64,000 nucleotides of DNA from Chloroflexota bacterium (GTDB lineage: Bacteria > Chloroflexota > Anaerolineae > Aggregatilineales > Aggregatilineaceae), in NCBI GenBank assembly GCA_012729765.1, contig JAAYCM010000143.1, forward strand, positions 28,649 to 92,648, in the 5' to 3' direction. Below the pieces are notes generated by a model, which was given only the letters and a program-made list of their open reading frames with translations, was not told where the DNA came from and ran no database searches. Positions 7,052 to 15,236 of the stretch are shown piece by piece. Position numbers and translations under genes: made by a program. Position 1 is the first letter of the stretch. Each line of letters starts with the position of its first letter.

Positions 7052-8947
7052 CTACCCGTCGTCCCGCATCAGGGGGATCAGCCGCGCCTTCAGCTCGTCG
7101 CGCTGCTCGACATAGAACGCTTCATCGACCAGCCCGGCCTCATATGCATCGGTCAGCTCGGCCAGGGCGCGCAGCAGATCCTCTTTGCCCGCATTACGGC
7201 CCGGCGCCTGCCACCGGATCGCGGGGCGCGGCTCGGCAGCAGCGGCGGGCTGTGCCGCCCGGACCATCTGATCGCGCTGCCGCCACCACAGCACCCCGGC
7301 CAGCATCAGAACGGCCACGCCCAGCCCGCCGAGCACCAGCGGCAGCAGGTTCGACTCGCTCTCACTACCGGCAGCCTGCGGCGTAGGCGGCATGACGTTC
7401 ACCGTGCGCGACGGCTCGCCGGTGAGCGTGAAGATCATCCGCTCGCCCTCGTCCAGCGGCGCGAGTAGATCGTGCGCCCGAATCAGCGTGTAGTCGGTTT
7501 CGGGATCGATCTCCTCGTCCGGCTCCAGCTCGCGCACGCGCAGCCCGCCGGTCAGCACCCGGTAGCGCCACTCGCCCTCGGCCTCGAACTGCTCGCTCTC
7601 GAACGTCACATGGTCGTTGGGCAGCAGGATCGTCGCGTCCATCACCGGGTAGTTGAACGCCTGATCGAACACCGCGCCGTCGGTGTAGGGCAGATAGTAG
7701 AGCAACGTGATCTTCTGGACCGTCTCCGGGCGGATCGGCCAGGTATCCTTGACGACCGGCACCGCCTCGACAAGCTGGACCTGATAGCGCTGGCTGCCCT
7801 CGGTCTGCATCGGCTGGATGCCGAACGCCTCGACCGGTAGCTCGATCACGGTCGAAACCGGCCAGCCGTTCTCGCTGACCTCTTCGGTCGTCACGATGCG
7901 GTCGCCGGTATTGACCAGGTCCAGATCGACGCGCACCTCGATCCCGAACTCGTTGATCGGGGCGTAGTTGACCAGCATTTGCGCGCGCGTGATCGCCACG
8001 GAACCGGAGTCGGTCGTCCGCTCATAGAGCGTCACCTCGACCTCAAGCTCCTCTTCGTCGCCCCGGATCGATGGAATCTGCGCGCCCTGGGGCAGCCCGG
8101 CATAGTCGGTGCGCACGAAATACATATTGCCGATGGCGCGCGGCACGTCCTCAAACACGAAGCTGCCGTCGTCCTGCGAAACGGTGTTGTAAAGCCCGAT
8201 TGGCTGGCCGTGCACATCGAGCGCGTACATCTCGACCGGCAGATCGCCCGCGAGCGGCTCACCGTCCGCCGTGCCCTGAACGAACTGGCCGCGCACCGTC
8301 AGCGTTTCCTGTTCCGGCGCGGCGACATCGGCCCCGCCTTCGCCGCCCGTGCCGCCTTCACCTTCGGCGGCGGCCTGCGCCTCGGCCTCGTTCAGCGGCG
8401 GCGGCGCTTCGGCCCCCATGATGAACGCGACCATGCTGTCCAGCTCGTGCTCGCTGAAGTCCTCGTCATAGGTCTTGGGCATGATGTCGGGATAGCCCTC
8501 GACCAGGTAGGCGCTCGGATCGACAATCGACTGGTAGATGTACTCCTCCGCCGACAGCCCCTCGACACGCTGCGCGGCATCGTCGGCCATCCCAAACAGC
8601 GCCGGACCCTGCGCGCCGTCCTGGCCGCTGTGGCAGCCCGCGCACACGGTCACGAACAACTGGCGGCCCAGGGTCCGGTCCGGGGCCTGAGCGCCCGCGT
8701 CGGCTGCCGGGGCGTCGCCCGCCTCAGGGGCAGCCGCCTCAGCCGTTGCATCCGCGCTGGCATCCCCGGCCTCTGCTGTCCCGGCAGGTGCCGCCGGGGC
8801 CGTCGGGGTCGTGGGGCGTGGGCTGGGAACTTCGCGCTCGGCGACGATCTTCGGCTCACCGGACGTATTCAACTCGCCGCACGCGCCCAACACCAGCGCC
8901 AGCGGCAGCAGGACAATCAGCATACGATAAGACACACGCTTCGACAT
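7052..8947 (-). CDS. Cytochrome c lipoprotein with carboxypeptidase-like and C-terminal membrane regions
   Basis: Starting at the ATG giving MSKRVSYRML, the 631-residue protein has a lipobox (VLGAC) and an Ala/Pro-rich linker. A class I cytochrome c domain follows with one CAGCHSGQDG haem site and a Met-ligand candidate in IMPKTY. A beta-rich region comes next that looks like a carboxypeptidase regulatory or transthyretin-like fold (GTADGEPLAGDLPVEMY). A further extracytoplasmic domain leads to a membrane span (LPLVLGGLGVAVLMLAGVLWW) and a short cytoplasmic helical tail (LTDAYEAGLVDEAFYVEQRD, SHOCT-like). A longer open frame extends upstream, but only the 8947 start leaves a proper signal. 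It sits inside the ccm operon, so it is probably both a client and a partner of maturation. Confidence 0.8.
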   Translation of the reverse strand: MSKRVSYRMLIVLLPLALVLGACGELNTSGEPKIVAEREVPSPRPTTPTAPAAPAGTAEAGDASADATAEAAAPEAGDAPAADAGAQAPDRTLGRQLFVTVCAGCHSGQDGAQGPALFGMADDAAQRVEGLSAEEYIYQSIVDPSAYLVEGYPDIMPKTYDEDFSEHELDSMVAFIMGAEAPPPLNEAEAQAAAEGEGGTGGEGGADVAAPEQETLTVRGQFVQGTADGEPLAGDLPVEMYALDVHGQPIGLYNTVSQDDGSFVFEDVPRAIGNMYFVRTDYAGLPQGAQIPSIRGDEEELEVEVTLYERTTDSGSVAITRAQMLVNYAPINEFGIEVRVDLDLVNTGDRIVTTEEVSENGWPVSTVIELPVEAFGIQPMQTEGSQRYQVQLVEAVPVVKDTWPIRPETVQKITLLYYLPYTDGAVFDQAFNYPVMDATILLPNDHVTFESEQFEAEGEWRYRVLTGGLRVRELEPDEEIDPETDYTLIRAHDLLAPLDEGERMIFTLTGEPSRTVNVMPPTPQAAGSESESNLLPLVLGGLGVAVLMLAGVLWWRQRDQMVRAAQPAAAAEPRPAIRWQAPGRNAGKEDLLRALAELTDAYEAGLVDEAFYVEQRDELKARLIPLMRDDG

Positions 8948-9107
8948 AGGTTTAACCTGGTCTGGTTTTACAGAATGTACGGATTGGTGACGGGCGTGCC
9001 ACACCACGAGCCACACAGCCCGGCAAAGAAGCCCCTCTCCGTCTCGCAGTGCGAAGAGGGGACAGCGACCATACGGTCCGACGCTTCAGCTTCAAAACCA
9101 GCTCGGC

Positions 9108-9482
9108 CTAGCGCGCCGGGCGCTCGCGCAGGGCGGCGACTGCCGCTTCGATTTCCGCGTCCTGCGCCGCGATCTCGCTTTCCAGCGAGTCAATGCGCCG
9201 CGTGATGGCAGCGGCCAGCCGGATCAGGTGAATACGCTGGGCGGCATAGGTGCTGTCCGGCAGCTTGCCCAGGTCATAGTCAAAGTCCAGATCGCGGATC
9301 GCGCGCAGCACACGCAGCTTCTCGTTCCAGAGCGTTTCGAGCGCCTGATTCTGCCGGGCCGTGCCCCCCGACGCATAGGGCCGGGGATGGTCTTCGGGCT
9401 GGCGCTCGAACAGGGGACGCATTACGAAAAACAACGCCGCGCCCCCCAGCACAACCGCCCAGATGATGATTCCAGAAGTCAT
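9108..9482 (-). CDS. CcmI-like N-terminal membrane protein
   Basis: This 124-residue protein has one N-terminal span (IIIWAVVLGGAALFFVMRPLF) and a predicted coiled-coil tail with LETLWNEKLRVLRAIRDLDFDYDLGKL. The pattern of a short span, then 'hL..K..VLRAIRDLDFD...GKL', is that of the N-terminal part of CcmI/CycH. CcmI presents apocytochrome to the CcmF/H haem lyase, although the usual TPR domain is absent here. It lies between ccmG and the cytochrome lipoprotein gene in the operon, which supports a role in maturation. Assignment by motif and context only. Confidence 0.6.
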   Translation of the reverse strand: MTSGIIIWAVVLGGAALFFVMRPLFERQPEDHPRPYASGGTARQNQALETLWNEKLRVLRAIRDLDFDYDLGKLPDSTYAAQRIHLIRLAAAITRRIDSLESEIAAQDAEIEAAVAALRERPAR

Positions 9483-9518
9483 ACCGTTCTTTCTACCTGG
9501 ATGCAGCGGATACCCATG

Positions 9519-10145
9519 TTACCCCCGCAGGGCCTCGTCGATCTTGGCGCGCAGGTCCGCTTCGCGCGGCTGCGCCAGAAAATGCTGGACGATCTCGCCC
9601 TCGGTGTTCACCACAAAGGTTTCAGGGATGCCGGTGATCCGGTAGTCGTCTTCGATGCGGCCCCCTTTATCCGGGGCGTTGGGATAGGTGACGCCATACT
9701 GCGCCATATACTCGCGCGCGTCGCGCTCGATGTCGTCGGTGTTGATGCCAAGAAAGACGACACCCTGATCGCGGTAGTCCTGCCAGACGCGCTCCAGCAT
9801 CGGCGCTTCTTCGCGGCACGGCAGGCAGTAGCTCGCCCAGAAGTTGATCACGACCGCCTGGCCCCTCAGATCGGCCAGTTGCAGGGTCTCGCCGTCGAAG
9901 GTCGTCACAGAAAAGGTTGGCGCGGGGCCTTCGGTCGGCGTCGAGAGGCTGCGCTGGTAGAGCGCATAGCCAATGACGGCCAGCAAGCCCACAATCAGCA
10001 GGATCGCGGTCACGCCAAAGGTCGAGAAGCGCTGCTTGACTTGCCCGGCCTCTTCGCCGCGCGCGCCCGCCGATACCTCTTCCAGCCACTCCGGCAGCTC
10101 CGCCTCGCCGCCAGCCGGGGAGTCTACGCGTTGGTCCAAACTCAT
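9519..10145 (-). CDS. ccmG: Membrane-anchored thiol-disulfide oxidoreductase (CcmG/ResA type)
   Basis: The 208-residue protein has one membrane anchor (about residues 44-63) and an extracytoplasmic thioredoxin fold with the active site WASYCLPCREE (Cys107, Cys110) and the cis-Pro region GIPETFVV. Such proteins reduce the disulfide of apocytochrome CxxCH sites before haem attachment. Its ATG overlaps the ccmH stop by four bases, and it is followed by the ccmI-like gene. A reductant donor such as CcdA or DsbD is not in the window. CcmG and ResA cannot be separated by sequence alone; context favours CcmG. Confidence 0.85.
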   Translation of the reverse strand: MSLDQRVDSPAGGEAELPEWLEEVSAGARGEEAGQVKQRFSTFGVTAILLIVGLLAVIGYALYQRSLSTPTEGPAPTFSVTTFDGETLQLADLRGQAVVINFWASYCLPCREEAPMLERVWQDYRDQGVVFLGINTDDIERDAREYMAQYGVTYPNAPDKGGRIEDDYRITGIPETFVVNTEGEIVQHFLAQPREADLRAKIDEALRG

Positions 10146-10693
10146 GATTCCAATCCTTCCAGTTCACGTTCCAACTGTTCGAGATACGCTGCATCCACAT
10201 CATCCGGCACGGGGCGCGCCTGGGCCTGCTGCCCCGACCGCCGCACGACCTGCCCCGCCTGCTGCCCCCGCTGACGCAAGCGCCGCATCTGGAATGCGCC
10301 CAGCACCCCGATCAGCACCACCAGCAGCGCCGGGACCGCAAACGCCAGGAAGCGGTCGCCAGAGCTGCGCGGGAGTGAGGCGACATCTTCACCGTAACGC
10401 TCGACAAAATGGTCGATGATCTCGTCTTCGGTGTAACCCTCGCTGATCAGCCGCGCGATCTCCTGGCGCCAGTTGCGGCACGCCACACTCTCGCACTCGT
10501 TCAGCGGAATGCCCTCGCACACGTCGCAGTACATCTGCCGCGCGACGGCGTTCACCTCGTCCCAGGTCACGCCCGGCGGAAGCTGTTCACCGCCCTGGGC
10601 CGCGACCGTTGCACGCGGCACAAACGCCAGCCCAATCGCGGCCAGCAGCGCCAGGCCCAGTAGAAACGTTTTCATCCCTGTTTGCCCGCTCAT
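10142..10693 (-). CDS. ccmH: CcmH-type cytochrome c maturation protein
   Basis: The 183-residue protein has a signal-like N-terminus, a domain with the redox pair MYCDVCEG (Cys56, Cys59) and the conserved NxCxSxxC-like stretch LNECESVACRNWRQEI. The family-typical helix GYTEDEIIDHFVERYGEDV and a C-terminal membrane span follow. In classical CcmH the site is LRCPxCQ; here it is MYCDVC, but the following ECESVAC cysteines and the DEIIDHFVERYG block are standard. CcmH holds apocytochrome thiols for CcmF. It starts four bases after ccmF ends. Confidence 0.88.
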   Translation of the reverse strand: MSGQTGMKTFLLGLALLAAIGLAFVPRATVAAQGGEQLPPGVTWDEVNAVARQMYCDVCEGIPLNECESVACRNWRQEIARLISEGYTEDEIIDHFVERYGEDVASLPRSSGDRFLAFAVPALLVVLIGVLGAFQMRRLRQRGQQAGQVVRRSGQQAQARPVPDDVDAAYLEQLERELEGLES

Positions 10694-10697
10694 CCCG

Positions 10698-12815
10698 TTA
10701 TCTCCCTGCTCCGGCGCGCTCGCTGCTCACACCCGACGACGTGACCGCCGCCACCTGGGCCGCCACCTCCGACCGGCGCGACGGCCACAGCGCGACCAGC
10801 GTCCCCAGGATCAGGATGATCCCGCCGTACCACACGAAGTTGATCAGCGGATTCAGATAGACGCGGAACGTCACGCGGTTGCCTTCCCAGAAGGTGATGA
10901 TCGCGTAGAAGTCATCGGTCAGGGTGCTGTACGCGCCGGGAATACTCATATTCGTGCTGGGCGTCAGTTGGCCGGTACGCTGGTCGAAGGTGAAAAACGT
11001 ATCGCGCCGGGGCCGGATCTCGTCTACCAACTGATCGCCCTTATAGACATCCGCCCGCGCAATCGTCATGCGCCGCCCGTCCTCAGCCTGCGCATCCGAC
11101 AGGCCGCGATAGACCATCGTATACGGGCCGAGATCAAGGCGGTCGCCGACATTCAGCGTCTGCTGCGTGATCTGCTGGAACGACGTGCTGCCGATCACGC
11201 CCAGGCCAAGCACCACAACCCCCAGGTGGATGAAATAGCCGCCATAGCGCCGCCGATCACGCGCGACGAGCGTGCTGAAGGCCTGCCAGTAGTTCTCGCC
11301 CCGGCGGTGCCGCGCCGCGACACCCTTCCAGATTTCGGTCAGGGTTGCGAACCCGGCGAAGGCCACCAGTCCAAAGCCGAGCAGCGCCCAGATGCCGGTC
11401 GTGCCGGTCGCCACCAGCAGCAGCATCACTGCCAGCGACAGCAGCAGCGGGACCACCACCGCGCGGCCCAGCCGCTCTGCCGTCGAGCGCCGCCACGCCG
11501 CCAGCGGCGCGATGCCCATCAGGATGAACAGGCCGATCAGGAACGGGCGCACAACCGGCGGGAAGTAATCCGGCCCCAGGTTGATCACCGTATCGCGCAG
11601 GCCGAGATCGGCGGCGATGGTGGTGATCGCTTCGGCCCAGGTGCCCCACAGGATCACGATCGTCAGGCCCAGGAACAGCCAGTTATTGAGCAGGAAGAAG
11701 CTCTCGCGGCTGAACAGCGAGTCCAGCTCGTCGGTCCCGCGCAGATCGCCGCGCTCCTGCCGCCAGGCCAGCAGCGCCACACTGAACAGCGTCGACAGGC
11801 CCAGGAAGGCGAACATCGGCGCGCCGATCTCGGACTCGGCGAAGGCGTGCACGCTGCTCACGACGCCGCTGCGTGTGGCAAACGTGCCCAGGATCACCAG
11901 GAAGAAGGTCGAGATGATCAGCAGCATGTTCCAGAACTTGAGCATACCGCGCTTCTCCTGCACAACCGCGCTGTGCAGGAAGGCCGTACCGGTCAGCCAG
12001 GGCAGCAGCGCCGCGTTCTCGACCGGGTCCCAGCCCCAATAGCCGCCCCAGCCCAGCACATCATACGCCCAGCGCCCGCCGAGCAGCAGCCCCAGGCTCA
12101 GGAACAGCCAGGCCACCAGCGCCCAGTTGCGCGTGGCGCGAATCCAGCTTGAGCCAAGCTGCCCGGTCGCCAGCGCCGCGAAGGCGAATGCAAACGGGAT
12201 CACGAACCCGACGAAGCCCAGGTAGAGCATCGGGGGATGGATCACCATCCCGAGATGGCGCAGCAGCGGGTTGAGGCCGGTGCCATCCGCCGGGTGGAAC
12301 AGCGTCGCGTCCGCCGCCGGTTTGAACACCGCCACCTGCGGCGCGGTCGATCCCGGCACGCTCCAATAACGGGCAAAAGGATTCTCGATAAATACATTCA
12401 GGATCAGGAAGAAGCCCAGGGTCGCCATCGTCGCAACGATGACATAGGGCATCAGCCGGCGCTCGGAGTGCCAGTTGATCAGCAGCGCCGCGAAGGTAAA
12501 GGCGCTCATCAGCCACGACCAGAACAACAGCGATCCCGACTGGCTGCCCCACAGCGCGGTATAGAGATAGAAGGTAGGCGTGGCGTTGTCGGTCGTCTGC
12601 CACACATAGGCGATACTGTACTCGTGGTTGAGCAGGCCATAGACCAGCACGAGGCAGGCTGCCGTCAGCAGCGGGAAGGTCAAAAGCGCCGCATTGCGCG
12701 CGCTGCCGATCAGACGATCGCGGCGCGTATACACGCCGATCAATGCCGCGATCAGCGCATAAGCTGCCGCCAGGAACGCCAGGCCGGTTGTTACGATGCC
12801 GAGTTCTGCTACCAA
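10698..12815 (-). CDS. ccmF: Haem lyase CcmF
   Basis: A 705-residue polytopic protein with the WWD-type motif WGGYWGWDPVENAALLPWLTGTAFLH and conserved histidines on the outer face, as in CcmF, which joins haem from holo-CcmE to apocytochrome. About 14-15 spans and a large extracytoplasmic domain near the C-terminus are visible, the usual architecture. The start is TTG (12815), preceded by an AGGAG Shine-Dalgarno at a good distance; no ATG gives a full-length protein. It is first in the ccmF-H-G-I operon and separated from ccmE by a 419-base gap. Confidence 0.93.
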   Translation of the reverse strand: MVAELGIVTTGLAFLAAAYALIAALIGVYTRRDRLIGSARNAALLTFPLLTAACLVLVYGLLNHEYSIAYVWQTTDNATPTFYLYTALWGSQSGSLLFWSWLMSAFTFAALLINWHSERRLMPYVIVATMATLGFFLILNVFIENPFARYWSVPGSTAPQVAVFKPAADATLFHPADGTGLNPLLRHLGMVIHPPMLYLGFVGFVIPFAFAFAALATGQLGSSWIRATRNWALVAWLFLSLGLLLGGRWAYDVLGWGGYWGWDPVENAALLPWLTGTAFLHSAVVQEKRGMLKFWNMLLIISTFFLVILGTFATRSGVVSSVHAFAESEIGAPMFAFLGLSTLFSVALLAWRQERGDLRGTDELDSLFSRESFFLLNNWLFLGLTIVILWGTWAEAITTIAADLGLRDTVINLGPDYFPPVVRPFLIGLFILMGIAPLAAWRRSTAERLGRAVVVPLLLSLAVMLLLVATGTTGIWALLGFGLVAFAGFATLTEIWKGVAARHRRGENYWQAFSTLVARDRRRYGGYFIHLGVVVLGLGVIGSTSFQQITQQTLNVGDRLDLGPYTMVYRGLSDAQAEDGRRMTIARADVYKGDQLVDEIRPRRDTFFTFDQRTGQLTPSTNMSIPGAYSTLTDDFYAIITFWEGNRVTFRVYLNPLINFVWYGGIILILGTLVALWPSRRSEVAAQVAAVTSSGVSSERAGAGR

Positions 12816-13182
12816 GGCTCTGTCTCCTGCAAATAGGCAGGCGATCCGCCGGAAAGACTGCGCGCCTGCTGCCAGATGGTGCGCGTCACAAGACGGACTG
12901 CCTGTCGCTGCCTAAGCAAACGGGGAGCTTCTAAAAGGTCAAGATAGAGAGTTATTATCATGCTTTATATTCTAAACTGCCCGTCGGGGCTTGTACATGA
13001 CAATCTTGAGCAAAAATGACGACGATAAGCACCTGTGCGGCGAGCGCCCGTCCGGCCCGATGTTCCCCAACCAGGGCCTCAGCATACCATCGCCTGCCAC
13101 TGTTGATCGATTATATAGATTAATAATGAGAATGGCCTGAGAATGTCGGACGAATTTCCGCTTGAAGGTCATCAAAAACAAA
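12816..13182. other. Gene-free stretch between ccmE and ccmF
   Basis: This stretch holds the ccmF Shine-Dalgarno, an AT-rich segment at about 12945-12980 that may carry the ccmF operon promoter, and the ccmE terminator at its right end. Open frames here have poor codon use and no recognisable product. No RNA gene or repeat was seen. Confidence 0.5.
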
Positions 13183-13201
13183 CGCCGGCAGCAAACCGGC
13201 G
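13176..13201 (-). terminator. Rho-independent terminator of ccmE
   Basis: On the minus strand the stem CGCCGG/CCGGCG (13201-13196 and 13188-13183) with a seven-base loop is followed by TTTGTTTTTG. It lies about 30 bases after the ccmE stop, so ccmE is probably a separate transcript from the ccmF operon. Confidence 0.75.
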
Positions 13202-13234
13202 CTTGTCATCGTTTTAGAACTCGGCGTCACGCGA

Positions 13235-13783
13235 TCAGCCAGCGGCCTGATCGGGCACATCCTCTTCATAGCGGGTCGGGCACTTGAGCGTGATCTCGTC
13301 GGCGTAGAAGACATATTCGCCGTTCTCGAACGCCAGCCGTCCCGACATGATCGCCTGGGCTTCGTGCTGAAGCAGATCGGGGATTTCCTTCTCGCGGGCC
13401 ACGACGCGCATCCGCACCGCGTCCGGGTTTTCGACCGCGTTATGCAGCACGACGGCCAGCCCGCCCTGCTCCCGGATCGTGTCATTGTCGTTGGGGATAT
13501 TGGCGACGACGAAGGTTAGCTCGTGGGTGTCGGGGTTGAAAACCGGATCACCATCTACGGCGCCAGCCACGCGGGCGGTCTTGTTCAGCATAGTTTCGTC
13601 ATTGATTAGCTCTTCGACCGTCACATAGTAGCGCGCGCCGAGCAGGGTGCTGGAGAACAGCAGATAGGCCACCGCCCCCAGGATCACCACCCCCGCGAGC
13701 AAGAACTTCCAGCGCCCGGTGCGCCGCGCTGCGAGACGCTGCTGCGGCAGGGCACTGTCTTTTTCCCATTGAATCTCCGCCAT
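13235..13783 (-). CDS. ccmE: CcmE haem chaperone, Cys-type (CxxxY)
   Basis: The 182-residue protein has a single N-terminal anchor (VVILGAVAYLLFSSTLLGARYYVTVEEL) and the OB-fold beta barrel of CcmE. At the haem-binding position the sequence is LKCPTRYEED, with Cys168 and Tyr172, instead of the usual HxxxY. Classical CcmE binds haem covalently through that histidine. A CxxxY form is known from sulfate reducers and archaea, where Cys takes its place. Unlike the Desulfovibrio system, CcmH- and CcmG-like proteins are present here. The gene has its own promoter and terminator. Confidence 0.92.
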   Translation of the reverse strand: MAEIQWEKDSALPQQRLAARRTGRWKFLLAGVVILGAVAYLLFSSTLLGARYYVTVEELINDETMLNKTARVAGAVDGDPVFNPDTHELTFVVANIPNDNDTIREQGGLAVVLHNAVENPDAVRMRVVAREKEIPDLLQHEAQAIMSGRLAFENGEYVFYADEITLKCPTRYEEDVPDQAAG

Positions 13784-13827
13784 GTCCTTAATCCCTTCCG
13801 TCCAATGCCTCGACCGTTACGTGACGC

Positions 13828-13857
13828 ATGATAACGTTTCAATCTCGATTGTAGCAA
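13828..13857 (-). promoter_or_regulatory. Promoter of ccmE
   Basis: On the minus strand TTGCTA (13857-13852) and TATCAT (13833-13828) are separated by 18 bases, about 45 bases before the ccmE start. This is a fair sigma-70-type match. Confidence 0.5.
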
Positions 13858-13907
13858 TTTTCGCGGCGACTCTCCAGAGCAATTTTACAATCCGGCCCTG
13901 GAGCGTG

Positions 13908-14050
13908 ATATGCACTTTGGAACACTGAAAAGGCGAAGACGCGCCCCCCATCCCAAATCCTTCCCCCACAAGGTGGAAAAGCCTGGCCGTTCTCCCCTTC
14001 CCTCCGCGACAGCGTGGGGGAAGGGGCCGGGGGATGGGGGGCAAAAATGC
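13908..14050 (+). repeat. Dispersed MITE-like repeat, copy R2
   Basis: It has the same plan as the 2231 copy: left end TATGCACTTTGGAACACTGA, inner arms CCCCCCATCCCAAATCC and GTGGGGGAAGGGGCCGGGGG, and right end GCAAAAATGC. It lies between mscL and ccmE, and a second, shorter copy follows at 14089. Confidence 0.8.
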
Positions 14051-14195
14051 GTCGAACTGACCTGGCATTACAGCCGCAGGTAGCCCTCACCCTAAATCCC
14101 TCTCCCTCAGAGCGAGGGACTTTCAGAACTGGCTCCCCGTCTCCCGGAGGGAAAAGGAGCCGAGGGACGGGGGCAAAAATGCGTCGAACTGACCT
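14041..14195 (+). repeat. Direct-repeat-flanked second copy (R2b)
   Basis: Two identical 23-base sequences beginning GCAAAAATGCGTCGAACTG lie at 14041-14063 and 14173-14195. Between them is a diverged repeat copy (14089-14182) with the CCCTAAATCC arm and an ACGGGGGCAAAAATG end. The second direct repeat ends next to the mscL stop. The pattern suggests local duplication of the right end of R2. Confidence 0.75.
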
Positions 14196-14691
14196 AGAGC
14201 GGATTCGTTGGGGCTGCCGCCTCAGCCGCCGCCCGCGCGCCTTCTTCCAGGTACGATGTGCACTCCGGGCAGCGTACCGCCTGGATCGGGATATCGACGA
14301 AGCAGAACGGGCACTGCTTGACGACCGGCCCTTCTTCGGGCACTTCTTTCTCGGTGCGGCGCAGGCGGTTGATCTGCTTGATCACGATGAAGATCGCCAG
14401 GGCCACGATCAGGAAGTTGATCACGGAGTTGATGAACAAACCATAGTTGATGGTGGCGGCCCCGGCTTCCTGCGCCGCTGCCAGCGAGTCGTAGTCCTCG
14501 CCGGAAAGGACGATGAACAGATCGGAGAAATCGACGTTACCGAGCAGGTAGCCAATCGGCGGCATGATGATGTCGTTGACCAACGACTGCACGATGCCAC
14601 TGAAGGCCGCGCCGATAATGATACCGACAGCGAGATCGATCACGCTGCCCTTCATTGCAAACTCTTTAAATTCCCGAATGAAGCCTCGCAT
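14194..14691 (-). CDS. mscL: Large-conductance mechanosensitive channel with zinc-ribbon tail
   Basis: The 165-residue protein begins [20 protein letters not shown] and continues [20 protein letters not shown], the N-terminal helix and pore-lining TM1 of MscL. A second span is near residues 88-107, with the linking GNVDFSDLF loop. The C-terminus adds CPFCFVDIP...CPECTSYL, two CxxC pairs likely to bind zinc. This zinc-ribbon extension is shared by some MscL homologs, and its role is unclear. MscL opens under membrane tension to release solutes during osmotic downshock. It is encoded behind a GNAT gene on the same strand. Confidence 0.92.
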   Translation of the reverse strand: MRGFIREFKEFAMKGSVIDLAVGIIIGAAFSGIVQSLVNDIIMPPIGYLLGNVDFSDLFIVLSGEDYDSLAAAQEAGAATINYGLFINSVINFLIVALAIFIVIKQINRLRRTEKEVPEEGPVVKQCPFCFVDIPIQAVRCPECTSYLEEGARAAAEAAAPTNPL

Positions 14692-14741
14692 GGCTTACCC
14701 CCTAAATCTCAGTTTGAGCACTACATCGCGGACGATAGGCC

Positions 14742-15230
14742 CTACAAATCTAGTGCCAGCTCGATCTCGTCGTGGATCGGGATGCCATCCAGGCCGGTGA
14801 GCGGAATCTCCGGCTTGATCTGGCGCGCGCGATCCACCGCGCCGGGATAGAGCGCGGACAATCGAAAACCGCGCCGCTGGTAGAAGCGCAGCGCGTGCAT
14901 ATTGTCGTTCGTCGTGACCAGCCACAGGCGGCGGCATCCGGCCTGGCGCGCCCGCTCCGCCGCCGCTTCGAGCAGTCGTGAGCCAAGCCCCAGCCCTTCA
15001 CGTGTGCTGTTCAGAGACGTGATCTCACACGCGTCGCCCTCGACGCAATAAACAAGCAGGCCAGATGGTTCGCCCGCGACCAGCGCGACCAGCCCCGGCA
15101 GGTCCGCCAGGTGATAGACCTTGCCGCGCGACACGACGCGATCCGACCCCCAGGCTTCTTCCCAGAGCTGGCGCGCCCAGGGGAAATGCTGCTCGGTCAG
15201 CGGGACAATTTCTACGACCGGTCCCGTCAT
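14742..15230 (-). CDS. GNAT family N-acetyltransferase
   Basis: The 162-residue protein has the GNAT core: a beta4 segment (EITSLNSTREGLGLGSRLLEAA) carrying the acetyl-CoA pyrophosphate loop variant R-x-G-x-G-x-G (REGLGLG), then LWLVTTNDNMHALRFYQRRGFRL, motif B with the N...A..FY..xGF pattern. These suffice for the fold but not the substrate. It is cytoplasmic, seven bases downstream of the di-haem cytochrome gene and upstream of mscL. Confidence 0.85.
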   Translation of the reverse strand: MTGPVVEIVPLTEQHFPWARQLWEEAWGSDRVVSRGKVYHLADLPGLVALVAGEPSGLLVYCVEGDACEITSLNSTREGLGLGSRLLEAAAERARQAGCRRLWLVTTNDNMHALRFYQRRGFRLSALYPGAVDRARQIKPEIPLTGLDGIPIHDEIELALDL

Positions 15231-15236
15231 CGCAGC

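Noticed and set aside
9032..9061. Hairpin CCCCTCT/AGAGGGG between the ccmI-like gene and the cytochrome lipoprotein gene
   Set aside because: A weak stem without a T tract, in the middle of an apparent operon; it may attenuate but I cannot support a terminator call.
12972..13181. Short minus-strand frame between ccmE and ccmF
   Set aside because: It overlaps the ccmE terminator and has no motif or good ribosome site.
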